Source: Roseburia_C sp051879315 (lineage in GTDB: Bacteria > Bacillota > Clostridia > Lachnospirales > Lachnospiraceae). Taken from it: a stretch of DNA of 57,293 nt. Location of the stretch: assembly GCA_051879315.1 (NCBI GenBank), contig JBJELW010000078.1, positions 1-57,293 on the forward strand. Direction: 5' to 3'. Positions 8,977 through 17,372 of this stretch are shown here, in pieces. A program made the translations under genes and the position numbers. Position 1 is the first letter of the stretch. Every line of letters begins with the position of its first letter. The notes below the pieces were generated by a model that had not been told where the DNA came from, made no database searches, and was given only the letters and a program-made list of their open reading frames with translations.

Positions 8977-10371
8977 ATGATTGACAAAAGGCTTATCAAC
9001 CTGTTATCCCCTGTAAAAAAATATATTGTATATCATGTGCTGATTCGGTGGTTTGCCCTGATGGCGCAGATTCTGGCCGTATTTTCCCTGACAGGCTTTA
9101 TGGAAAAGGCCATGGATGACAGCTACCAGCGCATTGACCTGTATCTGACTCTGGCGATTCTGGCAGGGACACTTGTGGTGCGACTTGCAGCAGACAGGTT
9201 GTCCGCCCGGGTATCCTGTCTGGCAGGTTCCTGTGTGACACGCAGTATCCGGGAACAGCTCTATGACAAGCTGATGCTGCTGGGATCATCTTATGACAAT
9301 TATGCCACTTCTTCAGAACTGGTCCGTCTCTTCACAGAGGGAGTGGAGCAGCTGGGAATTTATTTCGCCAAATATCTTCCGCAGCTGTTTTACAGTATAC
9401 TGGCGCCCATTACCCTGCTTGTCATTCTGGTGTTTACCGACTGGACCCTGGCAGGAGCACTGTCCATTCTGCTTCTGGCAGTTGAATTCTTTATGCCCCT
9501 CCGGTATTTGCGATCCTATTATCCTTCAGCCGTGAAGGGGATGGAAGCCGGTGAGAGGATTTTGGCATTGCTTGATCTGCCGGAGAGAGAAGAAGGGCAG
9601 GGCTGCTGGGAGGAAAATGGTGCCGGTATCTACATGGAAGATGTATGTTTTTCCAATGAAGAGGGACAGGCGGTTCTGAAAGATGTTTCCATCAATCTTC
9701 CGGCGGGCAGCTTTGTTGCACTGGTGGGGGAAGCTGGATGCGGCAAGAGCACCATATCCGGTTTCCTTACAGGAAAAGACAGGAATTATCAGGGACGAAT
9801 CTTGCTGGGATGTCGTGAGATTTCTGAGATTGCGGAAGTGGAAATCGCCAGTCATATTACCCGGGTGGGGCATGACAGCTATATCTTCCGCGGAACCGTG
9901 GAGGAGAATCTGCGGATGGCAAAACCGTTGGCTACGGAGGATGAACTCCTTGCGGTGTTGACCCGGGTGAATCTGCTGCCGTACCTGAAGGGGAGGGAGG
10001 GATTGTCCACACGGCTTGAGGAGCGGGGAGCCAATCTGTCCCCGGGACAGAGGCAGCTGCTGGCATTGGCCCGTGCCCTGCTCCATGACACACCTATTTA
10101 CCTTTTTGATGAGACTGCATCCGGCATCGACCGGAAAAGTGAGAATCGGATTATCTGGATTATTAATGAATTGGCCAGGGAGAAGACAGTGCTCCTGATC
10201 TCAGACCGGCTGATACACGGAATTCAGTCAGATTGCATTTATATGATGGAACATGGACAGGTGGCGGAAAAGGGAACCCACAGACAGCTGATGCAAAAGG
10301 ATGGAGCCTACCGCAGATTGTTTATGGCTCAATATGAAACGGAGCAGCACGGAGGGGGACAGGAAGAATGA
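8977..10371 (+). CDS. CydD-like ABC transporter with an internally deleted membrane domain
   Basis: This is an exporter-type half-transporter: membrane segments to about residue 185, then an ATPase domain. Walker A is GEAGCGKST (about 252-260), the signature LSPGQ (about 354-358) and Walker B IYLFDE. The N-terminal part follows CydD-type sequences up to about residue 158, then jumps to a segment (FFMPLRYLRSYYP) that normally lies just before the ATPase. About 100-110 residues, including the middle helices, are missing (464 aa against roughly 575). The switch histidine of the H-loop is Asp410 (LLISDRL instead of LLISHRL). Both changes argue against normal transport. It overlaps the partner gene by 4 bp (ATGA). 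Transport of thiols or cytochrome assembly is the known CydDC role; here function is doubtful. Confidence 0.75.
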   Translation: MIDKRLINLLSPVKKYIVYHVLIRWFALMAQILAVFSLTGFMEKAMDDSYQRIDLYLTLAILAGTLVVRLAADRLSARVSCLAGSCVTRSIREQLYDKLMLLGSSYDNYATSSELVRLFTEGVEQLGIYFAKYLPQLFYSILAPITLLVILVFTDWTLAGALSILLLAVEFFMPLRYLRSYYPSAVKGMEAGERILALLDLPEREEGQGCWEENGAGIYMEDVCFSNEEGQAVLKDVSINLPAGSFVALVGEAGCGKSTISGFLTGKDRNYQGRILLGCREISEIAEVEIASHITRVGHDSYIFRGTVEENLRMAKPLATEDELLAVLTRVNLLPYLKGREGLSTRLEERGANLSPGQRQLLALARALLHDTPIYLFDETASGIDRKSENRIIWIINELAREKTVLLISDRLIHGIQSDCIYMMEHGQVAEKGTHRQLMQKDGAYRRLFMAQYETEQHGGGQEE

Positions 10372-11189
10372 TAGAAGAAAAAAAGACACAAAGCAGAGTG
10401 GCTTGGACTGCAGAGCTGATCGAGCCGCTGAAACCGTTTCTGCCTGTCATGCTCCCGGGGATTGTTCTGGGGACGCTGGGTTATCTTTGCGCAGCGTTTA
10501 TCCCTGTTATGTGTGCGTCCCTGCTGATGTACGGATTGGGGCAAAAGGAACAGCTGATTTTCGGCATGTCCGTCAGCGGGGGATGTATTTTTCTGGTGTG
10601 TATGGCGGTTGTCTGGATACTCTTGCGCTGGGGGGAAAAGCGCTGCAGCCATAACCGGGAAATCCGGATCCTGGCATCCTCCCCGGATAAGGCCGATTTA
10701 GTCCGCGCCGCATCGTCCATTGCCATGAAGGCGCTTGCGGCATTTGTGATGGTGATGTATATCGCACATTACCATTTTCTGTCCGGTTTTTTTGCCATTG
10801 TGGTCTACCTGGTGACGGAGGCATGTATCCCGCTGTTTGGCAGCAGGCGCGCTGGACGAAAAAAACGGGAGCTGGATGATGAACTGGAAGGCCTGAAGGG
10901 ATTTGTGCAGGACTCACTGGAGGGAATGGACGAAATACGTCAATACGGACAGGAGCAGAGCCGGAGGCAGCAGATGAATGCCTGCCTGAAGCGCATCAAT
11001 ATTTTGCAGATGAGCCATGGGCGGATAGAGGGAGAGGGATGTTCTTACAGAAATCTGGCTGTCCTGTTGTTTTCCTTCTGCATGATGTTTCTCAATATGC
11101 ATCTGTATCTGAAAGGCGGCATGGATTTCTCCGGAGCAGTATTGGCAACCGTAGCCATGATAGGCTCCTTCAGTTCGCTTTTGTATTGA
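10368..11189 (+). pseudogene. Truncated CydC-like ABC transporter partner lacking its ATPase domain
   Basis: The 273-aa reading frame holds only a membrane domain of the CydC type: paired helices at the N-terminus, a coupling-helix region around DSLEGMDEIRQYGQE, and a final helix ending GSFSSLLY. In intact homologues that segment continues into a linker and ATPase of about 250 residues. Here a stop follows, and 11190-11340 has no ATPase sequence in any frame. Around residues 90-110 another stretch, probably 40-50 residues, is missing between RWGEKRCSH and the next helix. It overlaps the preceding half-transporter by 4 bp. I read the pair as a decaying operon, but a reduced functional pair cannot be excluded. 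Confidence 0.65.
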
Positions 11190-11220
11190 ATAAAATACAC
11201 GAAACTAACTGCCTCATCTG

Positions 11221-11249
11221 TTGATTTTACTTGAAGGCTGTGTTAAGAT
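11221..11249 (+). promoter_or_regulatory. Probable promoter of pflB
   Basis: TTGATT (11221-11226) and TAAGAT (11244-11249) are spaced by 17 nt, about 90 nt upstream of the pflB start. The leader contains the 10-bp palindrome ATAACGTTAT (11284-11293), a possible operator. No clear Rex or FNR site was found. Confidence 0.5.
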
Positions 11250-11340
11250 AAGCATGGCTGATGAAGGTCAGTTGAGTTAAGTAATAACGTTATCATCTTT
11301 TGTTGAACGAACCAAATAATAAAGAAAAGGAGAGAAAGAA

Positions 11341-13593
11341 ATGAGAGAATTTGAGCAGTGGAACGGTTTCGAAGGAAGACTCTGGAAAGAGGAAATCAAC
11401 GTTCGTGATTTCATCCAGAAGAACTACACCCCCTATGATGGAGATGAGAGCTTCTTAGCAGGACCTACCGACGCAACAAACAAGTTATGGGGAAAGTTAC
11501 AGGAGTTACAGAAGGCTGAGCGTGCTAAGGGCGGCGTTCTGGATATGGATACAGATATCGTATCGTCCCTTACTTCTCACGGCGCAGGCTACATTGATGA
11601 GAGCTTAAAGGACTTAGAGCAGATCGTAGGTTTGCAGACAGATAAGCCGTTAAAGAGAGCATTCATGCCTTATGGTGGTATCCAGATGGCTGAGAAGTCT
11701 CTGCAGGAGTATGGATATGAGATCAATCCTGAGCTTCACAAGATCTTCACCGAGTATCACAAGACTCACAACCAGGCAGTATTCGATGCTTACACACCTG
11801 AGATGAGAGCAGCTCGTAAGAACAAGATCGTTACAGGTCTGCCGGATACATACGGACGTGGACGTATCGTAGGCGATTACAGAAGAGTAGCTCTTTACGG
11901 TATCGATGTTCTGATCGATGAGAAGGAAAAGGATAAGGCTAACTGCGGATGCGGTGTTATGACAGATGATATCATCCGTCAGAGAGAAGAGCTGACAGGC
12001 CAGATCAATGCATTAAAGGATATGAAGAAGATGGCAGAGATCTACGGATTCGATATTTCTCAGCCCGCTACTAACGCTAAGGAAGCATTCCAGTGGACAT
12101 ACTTCGGATACTTAGCAGCTATCAAGACACAGAACGGTGCTGCAATGTCTATCGGACGTGTATGTACTTTCTTAGATATCTATGTAGAGAGAGATCTGAA
12201 GAATGGTGTATTAACAGAGACAGAGGCACAGGAGTTAGTTGACCACATGATCATGAAGTTCAGAATGGTTAAGTTCGCTCGTTGTAACTCTTACAACCAG
12301 TTATTCTCCGGTGACCCGGTATGGGCTACCATCGACCTGGCTGGTATCGGTGTTGACGGACGTTCTATGGTTACCAAGACAGACTTCCGTGTACTTCATA
12401 CATTGGAGAACATGGGACCTTCACCGGAGCCGAACATCACAGTACTTTACTCTTCTGCACTGCCTGAGAGCTTCAAGAAGTATGCAGCTGCTATTTCTAT
12501 CCGCACAAGCTCTATCCAGTACGAGAACGATGATGTTATGAAGCCAATCTGGGGCGATGATTACGCAATCTGCTGCTGTGTATCTGCTACACAGACAGGT
12601 AAGGAGATGCAGTTCTTCGGCGCTAGAGCAAACCTTGCTAAGTGCTTACTGTACGCTATCAATGGTGGTGTTGATGAGAAGAACAAGGTTCAGGTAGGAC
12701 CTGCATACGCACCTATTACTTCTGAGTACTTAGACTACGATGAGGTTATGGCTAAATACGATGTAATGTTAGACTGGTTAGCAGGATTATATGTAAATAT
12801 CCTGAACCTGATCCAGTACATGCATGATAAATACTTCTATGAGTATGCTGAGTTAGCATTGATCGACACAGACGTAAGAAGAACCTTCGCAACAGGTATT
12901 GCTGGATTCTCACACGTTATCGATTCCTTAAGTGCTATCAAGTATGCAAAGGTTAAATGTATCCGTGATGAGAACGGTCTGGTTGTAGATTACGAGACAG
13001 AGGGTGACTTCCCTCGTTACGGTAACGATGATGACCGTGCAGATGAGATCGGTGTATGGCTGTTAAAGACCTTCATGGAGAAGATCAAGAAGCATCATAC
13101 CTATCGTGAGTCTGAGCCTACCACATCTATCCTGACCATTACTTCCAACGTTGTATATGGTAAGGCAACAGGTGCTATGCCTGATGGAAGAAAAGCTGGT
13201 GAGCCTTTATCACCTGGTGCTAACCCGGCTTACGGTGCAGAGCAGAACGGACTTCTTGCTTCACTGAACTCTGTAGCTAAGATTCCTTACGAGTGGGCAC
13301 TGGATGGTATCTCTAATACCCAGACCATTAACCCGGATGCACTTGGACATTCTGAGGCAGAGCAGGTTAAGAACTTAGTTCAGGCTATGGACGGATACTT
13401 CGATCAGGGTGCACATCACTTGAACGTAAACGTATTCGGAAAAGAGAAGTTAATCGATGCTATGGAGCATCCGGAGAAAGAGGAGTACGCAAACTTCACC
13501 ATTCGTGTATCCGGATATGCAGTTAAGTTCATCGACTTAACAAAAGAGCAGCAGATGGACGTTATCTCCAGAACCTGCCACGGACAGTTATAA
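11341..13593 (+). CDS. pflB: Formate acetyltransferase (pyruvate formate-lyase)
   Basis: This glycyl-radical enzyme converts pyruvate and CoA to acetyl-CoA and formate in anaerobic fermentation. The 750-aa length is normal. The active-site cysteine pair is in AICCCVSATQTG (Cys412-Cys413). The radical glycine is Gly725 in RVSGYAV near the C-terminus. The start at 11341 follows AAGGAGAG. Codon choice is strongly biased and unlike the neighbours (few rare codons, repeated use of the same Lys, Glu, Arg and Tyr codons), the mark of a highly expressed protein. The activating enzyme gene follows 111 bp later, behind two hairpins. Confidence 0.98.
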   Translation: MREFEQWNGFEGRLWKEEINVRDFIQKNYTPYDGDESFLAGPTDATNKLWGKLQELQKAERAKGGVLDMDTDIVSSLTSHGAGYIDESLKDLEQIVGLQTDKPLKRAFMPYGGIQMAEKSLQEYGYEINPELHKIFTEYHKTHNQAVFDAYTPEMRAARKNKIVTGLPDTYGRGRIVGDYRRVALYGIDVLIDEKEKDKANCGCGVMTDDIIRQREELTGQINALKDMKKMAEIYGFDISQPATNAKEAFQWTYFGYLAAIKTQNGAAMSIGRVCTFLDIYVERDLKNGVLTETEAQELVDHMIMKFRMVKFARCNSYNQLFSGDPVWATIDLAGIGVDGRSMVTKTDFRVLHTLENMGPSPEPNITVLYSSALPESFKKYAAAISIRTSSIQYENDDVMKPIWGDDYAICCCVSATQTGKEMQFFGARANLAKCLLYAINGGVDEKNKVQVGPAYAPITSEYLDYDEVMAKYDVMLDWLAGLYVNILNLIQYMHDKYFYEYAELALIDTDVRRTFATGIAGFSHVIDSLSAIKYAKVKCIRDENGLVVDYETEGDFPRYGNDDDRADEIGVWLLKTFMEKIKKHHTYRESEPTTSILTITSNVVYGKATGAMPDGRKAGEPLSPGANPAYGAEQNGLLASLNSVAKIPYEWALDGISNTQTINPDALGHSEAEQVKNLVQAMDGYFDQGAHHLNVNVFGKEKLIDAMEHPEKEEYANFTIRVSGYAVKFIDLTKEQQMDVISRTCHGQL

Positions 13594-13619
13594 TTATAAC
13601 TTTTCCAATAAGAAACAAA

Positions 13620-13687
13620 GTGACTGCATAAATGTGTGCAGTTACGCTAAGAATACAATTTGCGCAGAGGTGACTCTGCGCAAATTG
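13620..13687 (+). other. Tandem hairpins between pflB and pflA
   Basis: Hairpin 1 is GTGACTGCA (13620-13628) with TGCAGTTAC (13637-13645). Hairpin 2 is a perfect 14-bp stem, CAATTTGCGCAGAG (13656-13669) with CTCTGCGCAAATTG (13674-13687) and a GTGA loop. Neither has a T-run, and hairpin 2 ends 5 nt before the pflA ribosome binding site. Together they probably protect the 3' end of the abundant pflB message or reduce read-through into pflA. That role is inference. Confidence 0.7.
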
Positions 13688-13704
13688 ACTATAAGGAGGC
13701 CAAA

Positions 13705-14445
13705 ATGAGCACAACAATCGGAAAAGTTCACTCATTGGAGAGCTTCGGCCTGGTAGATGGCCCCGGTGTACGTTTCGTGGTGTTTTTACAGGGATGCCAC
13801 ATGAGATGTAAGTATTGCCATAATCCGGAGACCTGGAGTACAGAAGCGGGAGAAGAATGGACACCGGAAGATCTGTTTAAAAAAGTTTTTCGTTATAAAA
13901 ATTACTGGGGAAAGGACGGCGGAATTACCGTCAGCGGAGGAGAGCCTCTGCTCCAGATTGATTTCCTCATCGAGTTCTTCAAACTGGCAAAGGAAAAGGG
14001 CGTGCACACCACCGTGGACACCAGTGGAAATCCTTTTACCTTAGAGGAGCCCTTTATCAGCAAGTTCAATGAACTGATGGAGCTGACAGATCTGTTCATG
14101 CTGGATATCAAGGAAATCAACGATGAAAAGCATAAGGTGTTGACCAAATGGTCCAACAGCAACATTCTTCAGATGGCACAGTACCTGTCAGACCATGGAA
14201 AGGATATGTGGATCCGCCATGTATTGGTACCGGATCTCACCGATGACGAGGAGGGCTTAAAGGAGTTAAATACTTTCATCAAGTCCTTAAAGACAGTAAC
14301 CCGTGTGGAAATCCTTCCGTATCACACCCTTGGCAAGTTCAAATGGGAGAAGTTGGGGATCGATTATCCGCTGGAGGGCGTTCGCACCCCTAGTGAAGAG
14401 GAAGTAAAAACCGCAGAAGATCTGTTGGAGATTGTAAAAGAGTAG
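13705..14445 (+). CDS. pflA: Pyruvate formate-lyase activating enzyme (radical SAM)
   Basis: The 246-aa radical SAM protein installs the glycyl radical on PflB using S-adenosylmethionine and a 4Fe-4S cluster. The cluster motif CHMRCKYC (CX3CX2C) lies near residue 33, preceded by GLVDGPGVRFVVFLQGC, diagnostic of glycyl-radical activases. The SAM-binding GGEP-type segment is VSGGEPLLQ. The start at 13705 is chosen because AAGGAGG lies at 13693-13699; an in-frame start further upstream would run through the hairpin. A strong terminator follows the stop, so pflBA forms a two-gene unit. Confidence 0.97.
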   Translation: MSTTIGKVHSLESFGLVDGPGVRFVVFLQGCHMRCKYCHNPETWSTEAGEEWTPEDLFKKVFRYKNYWGKDGGITVSGGEPLLQIDFLIEFFKLAKEKGVHTTVDTSGNPFTLEEPFISKFNELMELTDLFMLDIKEINDEKHKVLTKWSNSNILQMAQYLSDHGKDMWIRHVLVPDLTDDEEGLKELNTFIKSLKTVTRVEILPYHTLGKFKWEKLGIDYPLEGVRTPSEEEVKTAEDLLEIVKE

Positions 14446-14456
14446 AAATAATCACG

Positions 14457-14483
14457 AAAGAGCCGTTTACGGCTCTTTTTTTT
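14457..14483 (+). terminator. Rho-independent terminator after pflA
   Basis: AAAGAGCCG and CGGCTCTTT form a perfect 9-bp stem with a TTTA loop, followed by an unbroken run of T to 14483. This is a textbook terminator 11 bp after the pflA stop. Confidence 0.93.
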
Positions 14484-14485
14484 GC

Positions 14486-14514
14486 TTGTGATATGCGAAA
14501 GATAGTGTTACAAT
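14486..14514 (+). promoter_or_regulatory. Probable promoter of secA
   Basis: TTGTGA (14486-14491) and TACAAT (14509-14514) are 17 nt apart, directly after the pflA terminator and about 43 nt before the secA start. Confidence 0.6.
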
Positions 14515-14556
14515 ATTACAATGTATGAATATAAGTGTAGTGAATAGGAGCAAAGA

Positions 14557-17127
14557 ATGAAAGCAATTGAAAAGATCTTTGGAACTCACAGCGAAAGGGA
14601 ATTGAAGCGGATTTATCCGATTGTTGATAAGATTGAATCTTATCGGGAGAGCATGCAGGCTCTGTCGGATGAAGAATTGAAGAATAAGACAACAGAATTC
14701 AAAGGGCGTCTGGAAAAGGGCGAGACATTGGACGATCTTTTGCCGGAGGCATACGCCGTTGTCCGTGAGGCAGCAAAACGGGTTCTGGGTATGGAACATT
14801 ACCGGGTGCAGCTCATTGGTGGAATCATTCTTCATCAGGGACGTATCGCCGAGATGAAAACCGGTGAAGGTAAGACTTTGGTGGCAACGTTGCCCGCATA
14901 TTTAAATGCTTTGGCCGGAAAAGGTGTTCACGTGGTTACGGTTAATGAATATCTGGCAAAGCGTGATGCAGAGTGGATGGGACAGGTGCATACTTTCCTG
15001 GGACTGACCGTAGGCGTGGTCTTAAACAGCATGGACGGAAAACAGCGTCAGGAAGCCTACAACTGTGATATTACATATATCACAAACAATGAGTTGGGCT
15101 TTGATTATCTGCGTGACAATATGGTTATCTACAAGGAGCAGCTGGTACAGCGCGGACTGAATTTTGCCATTATTGACGAGGTGGACTCCGTACTGATTGA
15201 TGAGGCCAGAACACCTTTGATCATTTCCGGACAGAGTGGCAAGTCCACCAGCATTTACGAGGCCTGTGATGTGTTGGCCAGACAGATGAAACGAGGTGCG
15301 GATCAGAAGGAATTCACGAAGATGGATGCCATCATGGGCGTGGAAATAGAAGAGGATGGAGACTTTATCGTTGATGAGAAGGACAAGGTGGTAAATCTTA
15401 CCAGCGAAGGTGTGAAAAAGGTAGAACAGTTCTTCCACATTGATAACCTGGCAGATGCGGATAATCTGGAAATCCAGCATAATATTATTCTGGCTCTCCG
15501 TGCGCACAATCTCATGTTCCGGGATCAGGATTATGTGGTGAAGGATGATGAAGTGCTGATCGTAGACGAGTTTACCGGACGTATTATGCCGGGACGTCGT
15601 TATTCTGATGGGTTGCATCAGGCTATCGAGGCGAAGGAGCATGTGAAGGTAAAACGGGAGAGCAGAACTCTGGCAAACATTACCTTCCAGAACTTCTTTA
15701 ATAAATATGAAAAGAAGTGTGGTATGACCGGTACTGCATTGACTGAGGAAAAGGAGTTCCGTGACATTTACGGAATGGACGTTATTGAGATTCCTACAAA
15801 CCGTCCGATTGCCCGTATCGATCATGAGGATGTGGTATATAAGACCAAGAAAGAGAAGTTCAAAGCTGTGGCGGATGCGGTAGAGGAAGCCCATGCAAAG
15901 GGACAGCCGGTATTGGTTGGTACCATCAATATCGATACCTCCGAACTGGTAAGTAAGCTTCTGAACAAGCGTGGAATACCTCACAAGGTATTGAATGCAA
16001 AGTTCCATGAGCTGGAGGCAGAGATCGTTGCGGATGCAGGTGTCCACGGTGCCGTAACCATTGCCACCAATATGGCTGGTCGTGGTACCGATATCAAGCT
16101 GGATGATGCTGCCAAGGCTGCCGGAGGTCTGAAAATCATCGGTACCGAGCGCCATGAGTCCAGACGTATCGACAATCAGCTGCGCGGTCGTTCCGGCCGT
16201 CAGGGTGATCCGGGAGAGTCCCAGTTCTTCATCTCATTAGAGGATGATCTGATGAGACTGTTCGGTTCTGAGAAACTGGTGAGCATGTTTAATGCCATGG
16301 GTATTCCGGAGGGCGAGCAGATTCAGCATAAGATGCTGACAAATTCCATTGAGTCTGCCCAGAAGAAGATTGAGGGAAATAACTTTGGAATCAGAAAGAA
16401 CCTGTTAGAGTACGATCAGGTGATGAATGATCAGCGTGAGATTATCTATGCTGAGAGACTCCGCGTGCTGAACGGTGAGAGTATGCGGGATGTGATCTAC
16501 AAGATGATCAACGATCAGGTGGAGACCGTCGTGGATCGGTGTATTTCATCAGATATGTCACCGGATGACTGGAACTTAAATGAATTGAACAATCTGTTGC
16601 TGCCCATTATTCCCATTGAGCAGGTGACACCAGATATGGCCAAGGAGTATAAGGATGCCAAGAAGTTAAAACATGCCTTAAAGGAAAAGGCTGTGAAGCT
16701 ATACGAGGCGAAAGAGGCAGAGTTCCCGGAGCCGGAGGCTGTCCGTGAGCTGGAGCGTGTGGTTCTGTTGAAAGCCATTGACCGTAAGTGGATGGATCAC
16801 ATCGACGATATGGACCAGCTGCGTCAGGGAATCGGTCTGCAGTCCTACGGACAGAGGGATCCGCTGGTGGAGTATAAGATGAGCGGATTTGACATGTTTG
16901 ACGAGATGACCGCCAACATCCAGGAAGAAACTGTGCGGATGTTGATGCATGTCCGTGTGGAGCAGAAGGTAGAGCGTGAGCAGGTGGCAAAAGTCACCGG
17001 AACCAATAAGGATGAAACGGCAAAGAATGAGCCGAAAAAACGTGCTGCTGCCAAGATTTATCCCAATGCGCCCTGCCCTTGCGGAAGCGGTAAAAAATAT
17101 AAGCAGTGCTGTGGCCGGAACCAGTGA
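14557..17127 (+). CDS. secA: Preprotein translocase ATPase SecA
   Basis: SecA is the motor that pushes unfolded preproteins through SecYEG at the membrane. The 856 aa show all family hallmarks: Walker A TGEGKT (about 103-108), the DEVDSVLIDEARTPLIISG motif, the second helicase half with ATNMAGRGTDIKL and RGRSGRQGDPG, and the C-terminal zinc-binding CPCGSGKKYKQCC that contacts SecB or the ribosome. The start at 14557 has AGGAG upstream. It appears to be a single-gene unit with its own promoter and a terminator-like hairpin near 17221-17250. Confidence 0.98.
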   Translation: MKAIEKIFGTHSERELKRIYPIVDKIESYRESMQALSDEELKNKTTEFKGRLEKGETLDDLLPEAYAVVREAAKRVLGMEHYRVQLIGGIILHQGRIAEMKTGEGKTLVATLPAYLNALAGKGVHVVTVNEYLAKRDAEWMGQVHTFLGLTVGVVLNSMDGKQRQEAYNCDITYITNNELGFDYLRDNMVIYKEQLVQRGLNFAIIDEVDSVLIDEARTPLIISGQSGKSTSIYEACDVLARQMKRGADQKEFTKMDAIMGVEIEEDGDFIVDEKDKVVNLTSEGVKKVEQFFHIDNLADADNLEIQHNIILALRAHNLMFRDQDYVVKDDEVLIVDEFTGRIMPGRRYSDGLHQAIEAKEHVKVKRESRTLANITFQNFFNKYEKKCGMTGTALTEEKEFRDIYGMDVIEIPTNRPIARIDHEDVVYKTKKEKFKAVADAVEEAHAKGQPVLVGTINIDTSELVSKLLNKRGIPHKVLNAKFHELEAEIVADAGVHGAVTIATNMAGRGTDIKLDDAAKAAGGLKIIGTERHESRRIDNQLRGRSGRQGDPGESQFFISLEDDLMRLFGSEKLVSMFNAMGIPEGEQIQHKMLTNSIESAQKKIEGNNFGIRKNLLEYDQVMNDQREIIYAERLRVLNGESMRDVIYKMINDQVETVVDRCISSDMSPDDWNLNELNNLLLPIIPIEQVTPDMAKEYKDAKKLKHALKEKAVKLYEAKEAEFPEPEAVRELERVVLLKAIDRKWMDHIDDMDQLRQGIGLQSYGQRDPLVEYKMSGFDMFDEMTANIQEETVRMLMHVRVEQKVEREQVAKVTGTNKDETAKNEPKKRAAAKIYPNAPCPCGSGKKYKQCCGRNQ

Positions 17128-17157
17128 TGAAATTTCATTGCAAGTGTGAACTCGAAT

Positions 17158-17186
17158 GAATTTTGCATATTCCCTTGCAGACACGC
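17158..17186. repeat. Fragment of the long palindromic intergenic repeat (third copy)
   Basis: The sequence GAATTTTGCATATTC, then CTTGCAGACACGC, matches with few changes the left end of the element at 41927-42070 (GAATTTGCATATTC, then TGTTGCAGACACGC). The rest of the element is missing. CAAGTGT (17141-17147) and ACACTTG (17193-17199) enclose it as a short inverted repeat. Confidence 0.6.
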
Positions 17187-17220
17187 GGAAATACACTTGT
17201 AAATAAATGATGCAAAATAC

Positions 17221-17250
17221 AGCGCCTTCGTCCCATGGGACGGAGGCGTT
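17221..17250 (+). terminator. Possible secA terminator hairpin
   Basis: CGCCTTCGTCCC (17223-17234) faces GGGACGGAGGCG (17237-17248), with one G-U pair and possible extension to AG/TT. It is GC-rich and stable but followed only by TTAATAAT, so termination may be partial and the next gene may also be read from the secA transcript. Confidence 0.45.
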
Positions 17251-17256
17251 AATAAT

Positions 17257-17372
17257 AGGGAGGAACCAACATGAACGAAGTTCATGTTTTGGAATGGTTC
17301 CGACCGACGTGCCGCCGAATGAAATGAGGGGGCAATACATTGAGGGAGGAACCAACATGAACGAAGTTCATG
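17257..17372 (+). repeat. Duplicated 30-bp translation start region before trmO
   Basis: The same 30 bases, from the ribosome binding site GGGAGG through the start codon and four more codons, occur at 17257-17286 and 17343-17372, 86 bp apart. Each copy contains CATGAAC-GAA-GTTCATG, a hairpin that places the ATG in a stem. Copy 1 can form a longer structure because GGAACCA (17262-17268) faces TGGTTCC (17295-17301). Only copy 2 leads into the long reading frame. Confidence 0.85.
17271..17327 (+). CDS. Short upstream ORF, 18 aa (possible leader peptide)
   Basis: Copy 1 of the duplicated start region opens an 18-codon frame, MNEVHVLEWFRPTCRRMK, with a good ribosome binding site, ending 29 bp before the trmO start. 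Its first five residues equal those of trmO. It could be translated as a leader that affects folding of the second start region, or be a harmless by-product of the duplication. Confidence 0.35.
   Translation: MNEVHVLEWFRPTCRRMK

Noticed and set aside
11190..11340. Search for the missing ATPase domain of the CydC-like protein by frameshift
   Set aside because: No Walker A, signature or Walker B motif occurs in any frame before pflB, so the loss is a deletion rather than a simple frameshift.
15022..16155. 377-aa open frame on the minus strand inside secA
   Set aside because: It lies fully antisense to secA, has no ribosome binding site, and its composition (His/Ile/Leu-rich) is that of a mirrored coding frame.
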